From NCBI GenBank assembly GCA_964636205.1, contig CAZWPF010000002.1, positions 3,175 through 67,174 on the forward strand: a stretch of 64,000 nucleotides of DNA. Direction: 5' to 3'. Shown here one piece after another: positions 16,333 to 25,462 of the stretch. This DNA comes from JBEBVQ01 sp964636205. GTDB lineage: Bacteria > Bacteroidota > Bacteroidia > Chitinophagales > Chitinophagaceae. The position numbers and the translations under genes were made by a program. The notes beneath the pieces are model-generated. The model did no database searches and was not told where the DNA came from. It saw only the letters and a program-made list of their open reading frames with translations. How positions within the stretch are numbered: position 1 is the first letter of the stretch; every line of letters begins with the position of its first letter.

Positions 16333-17850
16333 ATGAGCATAATTACCCCGGCACTAAGAGGCATCATCAAGCTCCGTCAGAGTGCAATAGATAATTTCCT
16401 ATTGAATCCTGTGGATACACAACGTCAGGTTTTCAACAACTTGATCGGCTCTGCTCAATTTACCGAATATGGTAAAAAATTCGGATTCGACGGTATCAAT
16501 ACCGTTGCTGAATTCCAACAACGGGTACCGATCAACGACTACGATTCACTCAAACCATATATTCAGCGAATTCTCGAGGGTAATCAGAATGTACTTTGGC
16601 CCTCGCCCATCAACTGGTTTGCCAAGAGTAGCGGCACTACAAGTGACAAAAGCAAATTTATTCCTGTTAGCAAAGAGACATTAGACGACAACCATTTCAA
16701 AGCGGGGAAAGATGTATTGACCCTTTATTTAAAACAATATCCCCAGTCGGCCTTTATTGGCGGAAAGTGTCTGGTAATAGGCGGTAGTCATCAAATCAAC
16801 CAGCTCAATGCCGACTCCTTTTACGGAGATTTATCAGCCGTAATGTTGCAAAACATGCCCTGGGTGGGTCAGCTGGCCCGCACTCCCGATCTCTCCATAG
16901 CACTGATGGACGAATGGGAAGAGAAGATAGAAATGATCGCCAGGACCACCATCAACGAGAATGTCACCTTTATCGCAGGGGTTCCAACATGGACAATTGT
17001 TTTAATTAAACGCATATTCGAATTGGCTGGAACAGACAATCTGCATGATGTATGGCCTAATCTGGAGTTATATATTCATGGTGGGGTCAGTTTTAAGCCT
17101 TATCGGGAGCAATTCCGCAAATACATCCCTTCGGGTAAAATGCATTATTTAGAAACCTACAATGCATCGGAAGGTTTCTTTGCCGCGCAGGATGAGATTG
17201 AGAATGAAGGCATGTTACTGTTTCTCAATCACGGTATATTCTTTGAGTTTATGCCGATTGAAGAATATGGAAAAGAGCATCCTGAAACGCTCAGTTTGGC
17301 CGATGTCGAAACTAATAAGAACTACGCAATGGTCATCAGTACTAATAGCGGTCTTTGGCGCTATGTACTGGGTGACACCATCCAATTCACTTCTTTATAC
17401 CCCTTTAGAATCAAAGTTACCGGTCGCCTCAAATTTTTCATCAATGCCTTTGGCGAAGAGGTCATCATTGACAATACGGATCAGGCCATTGCCGAAGCCT
17501 GTGCGTATACCGGCGCGGTAGTCAATGACTACACGGCGGCACCTGTATACATGACCGGTTCGGAGAATGGGGCACATGAGTGGATTATTGAATTCGAGCA
17601 TTTGCCATGTCCACCCGAAACGTTTATGTACGAGGTCGACAAAGCGTTGAAGAATATAAATTCAGATTATGAAGCAAAGCGCCATAAGGACATTGCGCTT
17701 CGTATGCCGATCATTCATGTGATGCCAAAAGGCGGATTCAATCAATGGTTGAAGCAGAAAGGCAAATTAGGTGGGCAACACAAAATTCCACGCCTGAGTA
17801 ACGATCGGCATTTTTTGGAAGAAATGCTCCCGTTTACCGAAAGGGCGTAG
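16333..17850 (+). CDS. GH3 auxin-responsive-promoter family protein (acyl-adenylating enzyme)
   Basis: Member of the GH3 branch of the adenylate-forming superfamily; plant members join acyl acids to amino acids, but the bacterial role is unknown. The 505-residue protein starts at ATG 16333, which gives the usual length. Motif I (ATP loop) is KSSGTTSDKSKFIPVS; the middle motif is LETYNASEGFFA; motif III is WRYVLGDTIQFT, followed by TGRLKFFINAFGEE and the C-terminal lid with KQKGKLGGQHKIPRL. All adenylation motifs are present. Its stop codon lies inside the first copy of a palindromic repeat. Confidence 0.88.
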   Translation: MSIITPALRGIIKLRQSAIDNFLLNPVDTQRQVFNNLIGSAQFTEYGKKFGFDGINTVAEFQQRVPINDYDSLKPYIQRILEGNQNVLWPSPINWFAKSSGTTSDKSKFIPVSKETLDDNHFKAGKDVLTLYLKQYPQSAFIGGKCLVIGGSHQINQLNADSFYGDLSAVMLQNMPWVGQLARTPDLSIALMDEWEEKIEMIARTTINENVTFIAGVPTWTIVLIKRIFELAGTDNLHDVWPNLELYIHGGVSFKPYREQFRKYIPSGKMHYLETYNASEGFFAAQDEIENEGMLLFLNHGIFFEFMPIEEYGKEHPETLSLADVETNKNYAMVISTNSGLWRYVLGDTIQFTSLYPFRIKVTGRLKFFINAFGEEVIIDNTDQAIAEACAYTGAVVNDYTAAPVYMTGSENGAHEWIIEFEHLPCPPETFMYEVDKALKNINSDYEAKRHKDIALRMPIIHVMPKGGFNQWLKQKGKLGGQHKIPRLSNDRHFLEEMLPFTERA

Positions 17851-17947
17851 GGGCGTATTGCAATACGCCATATCGTAGGGGCGTATTGCAATACGCCGTA
17901 TCGTAAGGACGTATTTTCGTAGGGGCGTATTGCAATACGCCCCTACG
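17846..17947. repeat. REP-like palindromic repeat array
   Basis: Four units built on a palindrome containing GGCGTATTGCAATACGCC: copy 1 at 17846-17869, copy 2 at 17874-17897, a degenerate half copy at 17902-17917, and a full perfect 30-base palindrome at 17918-17947. The stop codons of both convergent neighbours are TAG triplets inside the repeats (17848-17850 on +, 17945-17943 on -). Such elements are often scattered in genomes and moved by RAYT transposases; none is seen here. The hairpins may also stop convergent transcripts. Confidence 0.9.
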
Positions 17948-18599
17948 GGTACAACCCCATTCGCATGGCGTTTTTGATCAGACCCACTACATTCTTCGCA
18001 TCCAGCTTATGCATCAATACCAGACGATAGTTTTCGACAGTGCGCGGACTCAAATGCAACTTTTGAGCGATCTCATGGCTGGTATGCTCCTCTGCAATCA
18101 ATCGCAAAATCTCCATCTCACGAGCGGTTAACTCAGGAGAACTTCCCGGCACCGAGCGAGATAAGGCATCATGTGCCAAGATATCCTTTATCGCGGGCGA
18201 AAAATACTCCTCTCCTCCGCAAACTGTTTCGATCGCCGTAACCAACACATTCTCCTCTTCTGTCTTTAAAACATATCCGTTTGCCCCGTTATTAATACAA
18301 CTCCTGATCAAGAAGATACTATTGTGTGTTGTAAATATCAGTATCCGCAGCTTGGGAAATCGTTCAGCAATAATCTTTGTCAATTCATCACCTTGGATGT
18401 CCGGCAATTGAACATCGACCAGAAGCACATCGGGCTGTGATTCCGGCAATGCCTCCAAAAGAGCTTTCCCGGTTTGGTAACCACCAATGATTCGAATATG
18501 GTCAAATCCGCCCAAAAGCGTCTTTAAACCGGATAACATTACCGGATGATCATCTACAATAGCGACTTTAATTATCGTTTCAGCCATATCAATTGCCAT
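17943..18599 (-). CDS. NarL/LuxR-family response regulator
   Basis: DNA-binding response regulator of 218 residues. The receiver domain (about 10-125) has the acidic pair VDDH, the phospho-acceptor Asp in VLLVDVQLPD, and Lys in YVLKTEEE. The C-terminal LuxR-type helix-turn-helix (about 150-215) reads LTAREMEILRLIAEEHTS and LSPRTVENYRLVLMHKLD. The start at 18599 overlaps the end of the upstream kinase by a few codons; a second ATG at 18587 is also possible. It is surely the partner of that kinase. Targets are unknown. Confidence 0.93.
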   Translation of the reverse strand: MAIDMAETIIKVAIVDDHPVMLSGLKTLLGGFDHIRIIGGYQTGKALLEALPESQPDVLLVDVQLPDIQGDELTKIIAERFPKLRILIFTTHNSIFLIRSCINNGANGYVLKTEEENVLVTAIETVCGGEEYFSPAIKDILAHDALSRSVPGSSPELTAREMEILRLIAEEHTSHEIAQKLHLSPRTVENYRLVLMHKLDAKNVVGLIKNAMRMGLYP

Positions 18600-20568
18600 T
18601 CAAATTTACCTGAGAAAAACTAATTGAAATAGAAGTACCGGAATTTAAACCAGTTTCAATAAGCATCTCCCCTCCCAATTGCTGTATTCTCGATTTCATA
18701 CTCAACAGTCCCATTCCATCCGACTCCTTTGCCTGTATACCCAAACCATCGTCTTCTATTGTCAGGGAAAAACTGTCGTTAATCAACGTCATCATTACAG
18801 TCAGCCTCTTTGGGGCAGCATGTTTCACAGCGTTATGAACCAATTCTTGGATAGCACGATAAATAACCAATGCAAATGATTGATCCAACCTATCCAAAGC
18901 ACCATAAGAGAAAAAATCTAAACGAAGCGATTTAGTTCTGCTGATACGCTCACAATAGGTTCTTGCCGCTATTTCCAATCCCTGCTGCTCCAACAGTTCA
19001 GGCATCAAATTATGGGCAGTTGTACGTAATTCATCAGCAGTTTCTTTAAGCAATTTTATCACTTGTTGGAGTTCCGGGGTATTTCCCGGCTCTCCATATT
19101 TCTGCTGAATAGTATGCAGATAAAGCATCATAGCAGAGTGCTGACTCCCTATGCCATCATGCAGCTCGTGTGCAATTCTACGACGTTCCCGCTCTTCACC
19201 TTCCATCAATGCCCGCAATCGTTCAATTTCCTTCTCCTGATTCAGATTTCGGATTTTCTCAGCTTGAATTTTCTGTTTGTGAATATTGGAACGGTATAAA
19301 CTAATAAGCAAAGTGCCCAACAACAACGAACAACCGATAGCACCGCCAATCCACAAATTACGATCCTTCAACCGATTCTCCTGTTCCGCAATCAGCAATC
19401 TGTGCTCTACCAGCTGGCGATCCTTTTCTCGACTCTTATATTTAGCTTCGAGTTGACTGGCAATGCGCAATTTTTCCTTACCAAACAGTTCGCCAAACGC
19501 CTCTGTACTCATTTTCTGGTATCGAAAAGCTACTTCATACTTACCTAAAGCCTCATATAGCGCAGCCAGTTTTTGATACAAGGACTCCTTTGTATCCTGG
19601 ATAGTTCCCGCTTCCAACATGTCGAGGGCAGTTAGTAACATTTGTTCTGCGCGAGCATAATCTTTCATCTGTAAATAAGCACTACCCAATCCCATATGGG
19701 CAGTAAAAATGACAAAGTAATTGTTGCGTTCGCGAGCATACTTCAGCGCTTCATTAAAATAAGGAATAGCCTTCTCAGGCATGTTCTCCTCCAAATAAAT
19801 CGCTGCCAGATTCAAATGAGCTATCGGTGGCTGTCGCATTCGCTGCTCCATAAACGCTACATGCTCGAGGTACATTTTAGCCGTGTCGTATTTTTTTAGA
19901 GATATATAAGCACCCCCGATATTTGAACGCAAATGAGAGAGGCCGTCTATGTCCCCGTGCTGAATAGCCAAAAGTTCTCCTTGTTTCAAATAATACAGGG
20001 CCTGATTTGGATCTCCCATTCTTAACCACAAACTACCTACGGAATTCAGAACCATCGCCTGAACAGGACCGGCATATTCGTTATTATTTAGCTCCTCAAG
20101 TGCCATATAAGAATAGGCAATAGCAGTGTCGTATTTTCCTGTATAGAAATAAGGAATGATCGCTGCATTCAACAACCTGATATAAATCCCATGATCATCG
20201 GGAACTTTTTCGTGTAAGGCAAGTCCTTGCAGACAATAGAGCAAACTTGAATCATACAACGAACGATTGTTAAAGTAATCGACAGTGTTGTATAATGAAT
20301 AAATTTCTCCCCTATAAAACCCGATGCGTCTACTCTCATTGATTAACATTCGATAGATTGCCCATGCACTGTCAGGATGCTCCGATTTAATTTTCTCTGC
20401 AACTCTAAATTGCGAAACGAGATAGTTGGTATCATATGCCGGAGAAGGATACTCCAAACGTACTTCGGGCAACTCTTGACTAGTTGCAGTCTGAGCCGAA
20501 ACTACGAGTATGATGAAGATAAACAGAATTATAAAAATATCCGATCCCGGGAGCTTTACCCTTCGCAT
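18589..20568 (-). CDS. TPR-containing sensor histidine kinase (NarX/DesK type)
   Basis: Sensor kinase of 659 residues. After a signal or anchor segment (about 10-30), tetratricopeptide repeats fill about 50-360, placed outside the inner membrane and likely sensing protein partners. A coiled coil and one membrane span (IGGAIGCSLLLGTLLISLY, about 402-420) lead to the HisKA_3 dimerisation helix with phospho-acceptor His in HELHDGIGSQHS. The ATPase domain has the N-box QELVHNAVKHA, then EDDGLGI and the GMGLLSMKSRIQQLGG box. It is cotranscribed with the response regulator by overlap. The signal is not identifiable. Confidence 0.93.
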   Translation of the reverse strand: MRRVKLPGSDIFIILFIFIILVVSAQTATSQELPEVRLEYPSPAYDTNYLVSQFRVAEKIKSEHPDSAWAIYRMLINESRRIGFYRGEIYSLYNTVDYFNNRSLYDSSLLYCLQGLALHEKVPDDHGIYIRLLNAAIIPYFYTGKYDTAIAYSYMALEELNNNEYAGPVQAMVLNSVGSLWLRMGDPNQALYYLKQGELLAIQHGDIDGLSHLRSNIGGAYISLKKYDTAKMYLEHVAFMEQRMRQPPIAHLNLAAIYLEENMPEKAIPYFNEALKYARERNNYFVIFTAHMGLGSAYLQMKDYARAEQMLLTALDMLEAGTIQDTKESLYQKLAALYEALGKYEVAFRYQKMSTEAFGELFGKEKLRIASQLEAKYKSREKDRQLVEHRLLIAEQENRLKDRNLWIGGAIGCSLLLGTLLISLYRSNIHKQKIQAEKIRNLNQEKEIERLRALMEGEERERRRIAHELHDGIGSQHSAMMLYLHTIQQKYGEPGNTPELQQVIKLLKETADELRTTAHNLMPELLEQQGLEIAARTYCERISRTKSLRLDFFSYGALDRLDQSFALVIYRAIQELVHNAVKHAAPKRLTVMMTLINDSFSLTIEDDGLGIQAKESDGMGLLSMKSRIQQLGGEMLIETGLNSGTSISISFSQVNLNGN

Positions 20569-20745
20569 CAGTCGAACCGATTTTTGTAAATATACGGTTC
20601 CGACTTCGCTTTTTACATGCTATTAATAACAAGATTGCTATGTATGTTATTTTTCAAATAAGTAGTTCTACCAGCAGAAGAAAACGTAGTGGTACTCTAA
20701 TCGGTAATAAAAAAAAGGGATAATATTGCTTGTAAACAACTCAGT

Positions 20746-22959
20746 ATGAAAAAAATACTTTTAGGAATTCTGGCTGGTGCGGGTATTGCCTGCGTAATAC
20801 CTGCCTCCCCATTATCAGCTCAAGAATTGGCTGTTGACTGGGTGACTCCCATAAAAGGCACCGGTAGATTTATCGTAAATAGTGGTGCTGCAAAAGATCC
20901 TCATGGAAATATTATCGTAGTAGGCAGTTTTAAAGATTCACTCGAGGTAACGACAATTACAGGAAATGTAAAATTACTTGCCGGAGATACCGAAGATTTA
21001 TTTATCAGTAAGCTCAATCCGGGCGGAGGAATAGAGTGGATTAAGCAAGTGGGTGGCAATGGCACCATGGGTATCAATTCTGCCATCAGTGGTGGATCTG
21101 ACCAGTTTGTCAACCATTATTTTAAGGTTGTTACCGATAACGATGGTAATATGTACATTTCCGGGAATTTCAAGAACACCGTTGATTTCGATCCCGGCGC
21201 CGGTGTTGTTGAAAAACAAACCATTTCTTATTTGGGCGGAGCGTTCCCCGGACAGACCCCTCCAACTCTTTGGTATGAAAACGGGTTTATCCTGAAACTC
21301 GATAACGATGGTAATTTCGTTTGGGTTCGCAATCTAAAAGGTAAAGCCAACTCTATCTCAGGCATCGCCATCGATGCGGAAAAGAAGTCGATAGCCATTA
21401 CCGGCTATTTCCAGGATACCGTGGATTTTAATAACGAATTAGGAACCGATGTACTGATCTCCCAACCTCCGGGCAAAAATGTTTTTGTCGCCCGATACAG
21501 CACGAACGGTGATTTGATTTGGGCCAAAAATATGGGCGGCGGCGGAAAAAATAATGTCGGTAGTGAAGCCTATGGTATCAGTATGAATAAACAAGGACAT
21601 ATTTTCACAACCGGTTGCTTCTCGGATTCTTCCGACTTCGATCCGGGGCCGGGATATGAAATTTTGAGATCTACCGTATCGCCTGCAGTTAACGTATTTA
21701 TCTCAAAACTCGATTCTAACGGTAACCATATGTGGGCAAAAGCTGTGGGCTCCTATACAGGGTCTTCAGCAGCCAGAGGTTCTGCAGTTGCTGCCGACAA
21801 TTCGGGAAATGTAGTGACAACCGGTTTTTTCCAAGGTACCGGCATGTTCGACCCAACGAACAATACAACCATCCCCGGCACTCCTAATCTGAGCATGTAT
21901 GTGTCCAAGCTCGACTCGACCGGTAATTTTGTTTGGGCTAAATCTTTTGAAAGACCGGGCGGAACCGGGACTACAGGTCCTGACCATGGAACCGGAATTG
22001 CTGTTGATGAAAACGATGCCGTTTATGTTTCCGGCTATTTCTACGGATCGATTTTCCTGGATCCTGATGGCACAAAGCCCTCCCGTGAAGTATTTACAAC
22101 AAACGGCGGTAATCCTGATCCGATCTTGTTTAAACTTGATGCTGCAGGCAACTACCAATGGGGAAAAATCGTTAATACCAAAGCTAATAGCCGCGGATAC
22201 CATGTTCTGGTCCCCCGCGCTCAGGAAGTGTACTGGAGCGCTACCTTTGGAGATTCAACCACCTTCAATCCATCAGACCCGAACAATCCGATGAAAGATT
22301 TCGTCCCCGTAGTTTCTAACGCCAATGGCTTTACTATGAAACTTTTCTGCATAGACACCAGTGAGACTACACTGACTATGGAGGTTTGTGGAGACTCAGC
22401 AGTGGTAAACGGTGTGACTTACTTCAGCAGTGGTACCTATAATCAATCTTTACTTAATTCTGTTGGTTGCGACAGTACGCTGATCATCGAATTATCACTG
22501 TATCCTGTGATCAAGCCTCAGATAGTAGTTAACGAACAGAAATTAAGTACAGCTACTCCATATAAAACTTACCAATGGATTAAAAACGGACAAGCCATCA
22601 ATGGTGCTACGGATCCTGAATATAATGTAACTGAAAATGCCGACTATCAGGTTGCAGTAACCACCGATCATGATTGTCCGGATACATCAGATGTATTTTC
22701 CGTTACTAACGTAGGTATTTCTGATAGAGTACTGGCGGATCAGGTGAAAATTTATCCCAATCCTGCTCAAGACAAGATCCAAATCAACGCTCCGTTCGAG
22801 GTAAACGTACAATTATTAAGCGTGGAAGGTAAATTGATCATCAATGAAAAATCTACCGGATCCATCTCTGTAGAACAATTAACTCCGGGGATGTACTTTA
22901 TAAGAGTGTCCAATACGGAAGGTCAATTTATCAAAACCGAAAAAATCAGAGTGCAATAG
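20746..22959 (+). CDS. T9SS-exported beta-propeller-like repeat protein
   Basis: Exported protein of 737 residues, function unknown. A signal peptide (about 1-25, ending LSAQ) precedes seven related repeats of about 60-70 residues, each with a YVSG.F-type strand, a FDP- or FDPG-like turn and a closing SKLDSNGN..WAK-type strand. This resembles SBBP/propeller repeats, and seven units would close a seven-bladed propeller. A short segment with two Cys (VNGVTYFSSGTYNQSL type) and an Ig-like YQWIKNGQAI segment follow. The C-terminus is a type A sorting domain (VKIYPNPAQDK to the end). An imperfect promoter box (TAATATTG, about 30 bases upstream) and a clear terminator flank it. Confidence 0.85.
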   Translation: MKKILLGILAGAGIACVIPASPLSAQELAVDWVTPIKGTGRFIVNSGAAKDPHGNIIVVGSFKDSLEVTTITGNVKLLAGDTEDLFISKLNPGGGIEWIKQVGGNGTMGINSAISGGSDQFVNHYFKVVTDNDGNMYISGNFKNTVDFDPGAGVVEKQTISYLGGAFPGQTPPTLWYENGFILKLDNDGNFVWVRNLKGKANSISGIAIDAEKKSIAITGYFQDTVDFNNELGTDVLISQPPGKNVFVARYSTNGDLIWAKNMGGGGKNNVGSEAYGISMNKQGHIFTTGCFSDSSDFDPGPGYEILRSTVSPAVNVFISKLDSNGNHMWAKAVGSYTGSSAARGSAVAADNSGNVVTTGFFQGTGMFDPTNNTTIPGTPNLSMYVSKLDSTGNFVWAKSFERPGGTGTTGPDHGTGIAVDENDAVYVSGYFYGSIFLDPDGTKPSREVFTTNGGNPDPILFKLDAAGNYQWGKIVNTKANSRGYHVLVPRAQEVYWSATFGDSTTFNPSDPNNPMKDFVPVVSNANGFTMKLFCIDTSETTLTMEVCGDSAVVNGVTYFSSGTYNQSLLNSVGCDSTLIIELSLYPVIKPQIVVNEQKLSTATPYKTYQWIKNGQAINGATDPEYNVTENADYQVAVTTDHDCPDTSDVFSVTNVGISDRVLADQVKIYPNPAQDKIQINAPFEVNVQLLSVEGKLIINEKSTGSISVEQLTPGMYFIRVSNTEGQFIKTEKIRVQ

Positions 22960-22986
22960 TTCTCACTATTAACCGGATTATTCTAA

Positions 22987-23018
22987 AACAACCGTCTCTG
23001 AGTTCAGGGACGGTTGTT
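22987..23018 (+). terminator. Terminator after the propeller protein
   Basis: AACAACCGTC (22987-22996) pairs with GACGGTTGTT (23009-23018), followed by GCATTTTA. It separates this gene from rnpB. Confidence 0.82.
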
Positions 23019-23066
23019 GCATTTTATGACGTGAATAACAAAACCCGCACACGCTGATTAATTCCT

Positions 23067-23074
23067 TAACTTTG
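23067..23074 (+). promoter_or_regulatory. TAnnTTTG promoter box of rnpB
   Basis: TAACTTTG; the expected transcript start near 23081 coincides with the first base of the RNase P RNA P1 helix, which supports both calls. Confidence 0.75.
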
Positions 23075-23080
23075 TCACGA

Positions 23081-23462
23081 CTACAAACCGGGTTATCGCC
23101 TCAGTGTCCAACTGTGGAGGAAAGTCCGGACAGCACAGAGCAGCGTACCACCTAACGGGTGGGTTTCCGGTGAAATGGAAAACAGACAGTGCCACAGAAA
23201 ATAACCGCCTTTCTTTTTTAGGAGGGTAAGGGTGAAAATGCAGGGTAAGAGCCTGCGTGTCTTTTTGGTAACAAAGGGACAGGGTAAACCTTACGCGCTG
23301 AAATGCTAAATAGGCGGATGCCCGAGGGCTGCTCGTCCGAAGCATCTCCAAGATGCTGCATCCGTGGGTTGGCAGATAGATCGCACCAGTGATGGTGCGA
23401 CCAGATAAATGATAACCACGCTACCATAAATAGCGTACAGAATCCGGCTTATAGGTTTGTAG
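23081..23462 (+). ncRNA. rnpB: RNase P RNA, class A
   Basis: Catalytic RNA that matures tRNA 5' ends. Universal segments are present in order: GAGGAAAGTCCGGACA near the 5' end, ACAGACAGTGCCACAGAAAA, GGTAAGGGTGAAA, the GGCAGATAGATCG region, and the 3' pseudoknot part ACAGAATCCGGCTTATAG. Helix P1 closes perfectly: CTACAAACC (23081-23089) with GGTTTGTAG (23454-23462). A T6 run follows at 23463-23468 as the terminator. Open reading frames across this region are chance frames. Confidence 0.97.
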
Positions 23463-23508
23463 TTTTTTCCTTTCCCTATCTCTGCGTCCACTGCTCCTAC
23501 CGTAAACT

Positions 23509-24336
23509 TTAGTCCAACAACCTTATACCGGCGCGCTCCAAACTAATCTGCCGGTCTTTGTAAAGACTTCCAATCACCATCTTAAAAGTCTTTTTGCTCA
23601 TGCCAAAAACCTCGTAAATCTCTTCGGGTGCCGACTTATCCGTATAAGGCAAAAAACCACTGTTGGCACGTAATAATTCCATAATTCGCTCCCGCTCATC
23701 AGTCACACGATCAAACCCAGGTTTACCCGTAACAACATCAATTTTACCATCGGGACTAATCCGCTTGACAAATCCGGTAAAACGTTCTCCGTAGTGATAC
23801 TCCTTAAAGCACTCATTAAAATGCAAAACTCCGGTATGTGCATTATTGATGATTACCTTATACCCAATATCGGTCTTTTGCCAGATAGTCATTTCCAACG
23901 GCTCCATTTCCTTCACCGTCAATTGTTCGTTCTGCAGTTTATTCTGAAACTTCTCGGTTGCTGCCACCCTACCCGTTTTTTCATCCTGATAGATCAAGAC
24001 CAGGTAAGATTCGCCCTTGTGCATTCTTGCCAACTGCTGCGATTTGGGTACAAACAAATCCTTCATCAAACCCCAATGGAGAAACGCACCCTGTTCAGTA
24101 GTAGACACTACCTTCAGCAAAACAATCTCACCCACTATACCCATTGGTCGCTGCGTAGTGGCAATCAAACGATCTTCTGAATCGTGATATATAAATACCT
24201 CCAACTCCTGATCCACTTCCAACCCTTCCGGGATATAACGAATTGGCAACAACACATCCGTGGTTCCATCAGTTAGATAAGCCCCAAAATCAACAAATCG
24301 GGCCACCTTTAACACCTGATATTTTCCTGCTTCCAT
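23509..24336 (-). CDS. cvfB: CvfB-like S1 RNA-binding protein
   Basis: Predicted cytoplasmic RNA-binding regulator of 275 residues with the CvfB layout: several S1-type barrels followed by a winged helix. Visible S1 strands include GKYQVLKVARFVDFGAYL, LKVVSTTEQGAFLHWGL and TDIGYKVIINNAHTGVLH. The C-terminal part GFLPYTDKSAPEEIYEVFG with FKMVIGSLYKDRQI is the CvfB winged helix. It follows the dehydrogenase gene by 39 bases on the same strand, probably in one unit with recQ upstream. The staphylococcal protein affects virulence-factor expression; the role here is unknown. Confidence 0.9.
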   Translation of the reverse strand: MEAGKYQVLKVARFVDFGAYLTDGTTDVLLPIRYIPEGLEVDQELEVFIYHDSEDRLIATTQRPMGIVGEIVLLKVVSTTEQGAFLHWGLMKDLFVPKSQQLARMHKGESYLVLIYQDEKTGRVAATEKFQNKLQNEQLTVKEMEPLEMTIWQKTDIGYKVIINNAHTGVLHFNECFKEYHYGERFTGFVKRISPDGKIDVVTGKPGFDRVTDERERIMELLRANSGFLPYTDKSAPEEIYEVFGMSKKTFKMVIGSLYKDRQISLERAGIRLLD

Positions 24337-24375
24337 AATCTATATTTTACTTTAAAACAGCTGTCGCACTGTTTA

Positions 24376-25398
24376 TTATTGCTGCACACTGGCATACATC
24401 ATTTCAATAATCCTTACCACTTCTCTTCCCTCCTCCGCACTGGTCATGATTGTTCCGTTGTTAGTCAATACATCCACCACATTCTCAATTACCCGGTCAT
24501 GATTGCTCATTGAGCCCTGATACAAGCCATAATCATTGGCTTTGGCACTGATATTTATCTGCGGCAACTCACAACTCTCCAATTGTTGATATTCGATCGT
24601 GTTCAGATACTGTCCACCAATTTTCACGGTCCCTTTTTCTGCAAGAATGGTAATCGCCCCCTCCATATTCTGACCGTAAGCGCAGGTACTAAAATTGAAA
24701 TTCACAGTAGCCCCATTGGCCGCGCGCATCGTAAAACTACCGGTATCCTCAAATTCAGTATTATGCTTGTGCGCATAGTTATCGATAAAACCCACTACAG
24801 AGTCCAATGAGCCATTCAAATAATATAAGATATCTATAAAATGACTGAACTGGGTAAATAAGCAACCTCCGTCCATCAATTTCTTACCTCGCCAATTACT
24901 TTGCGCATAATACTGGTCATTCCTATTCCAAAAGCAATTCACCTGTATCAGGTACATCTGACCTAAACTCTGATTTTTTATCAGTTCTTTCACTGCTTGA
25001 ACCGGCGGATTATAACGGTTTTGTTTCACAGCGAATATGCGTCGATCCGCCTTGCGGGCGGCTTCAATCATTCGATCACATTCTGCTACACTTAAGGCCA
25101 TGGGCTTTTCTACCACGGCATGACAGCCGGCTTCAAGTGCGAGGATGGTATGTGTCTCGTGCAAATAATTTGGGGTGCAAACGCATACTACATCTACTGA
25201 CTCATTCTGAAAGAGATCCTGCACTTCAGAATAATAATTTACTCCCGCGGGGAGTGATTCTTGTACACCTACTTCGATATCACATACTGCTGTCAATTCT
25301 GCCTGCGGATGCTGAAGTATATGCGCAGCATGGCGCCGGCCAATATTTCCATATCCTATAATTGCAAATCGAATGGACGGGGAATTATTCTTTGTCAT
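24376..25398 (-). CDS. Gfo/Idh/MocA-family oxidoreductase, WlbA/WbpB-like
   Basis: NAD(P)-dependent sugar dehydrogenase of 340 residues. The Rossmann motif is IIGYGNIGRRH and the family signature is EKPMALS. The sequence VKQNRYNPPV, then a WRG.K.MDGG segment and QFSHFIDIL with its likely catalytic His, resembles the UDP-GlcNAc(A) 3-dehydrogenases WlbA/WbpB, which make amino-sugar precursors for surface polysaccharide. That substrate assignment is inference; no partner aminotransferase or acetyltransferase is adjacent. ATG 25398 puts the Rossmann fold at the usual place; the ORF could begin earlier at 25431. Confidence 0.82.
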   Translation of the reverse strand: MTKNNSPSIRFAIIGYGNIGRRHAAHILQHPQAELTAVCDIEVGVQESLPAGVNYYSEVQDLFQNESVDVVCVCTPNYLHETHTILALEAGCHAVVEKPMALSVAECDRMIEAARKADRRIFAVKQNRYNPPVQAVKELIKNQSLGQMYLIQVNCFWNRNDQYYAQSNWRGKKLMDGGCLFTQFSHFIDILYYLNGSLDSVVGFIDNYAHKHNTEFEDTGSFTMRAANGATVNFNFSTCAYGQNMEGAITILAEKGTVKIGGQYLNTIEYQQLESCELPQINISAKANDYGLYQGSMSNHDRVIENVVDVLTNNGTIMTSAEEGREVVRIIEMMYASVQQ

Positions 25399-25462
25399 CA
25401 ATTTTATATTATCATTCCGGACGCTTACCATGTAGTAAGATCCTTCTTATTTTTCAAATCAA

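Noticed and set aside
17846..17947. CRISPR array
   Set aside because: Units are palindromic with 4-base spacing and no unique spacers; no cas genes are present.
23058..23491. Several open frames of 60-97 codons on the minus strand
   Set aside because: They overlap the RNase P RNA gene, whose conserved segments and P1 helix explain the sequence.
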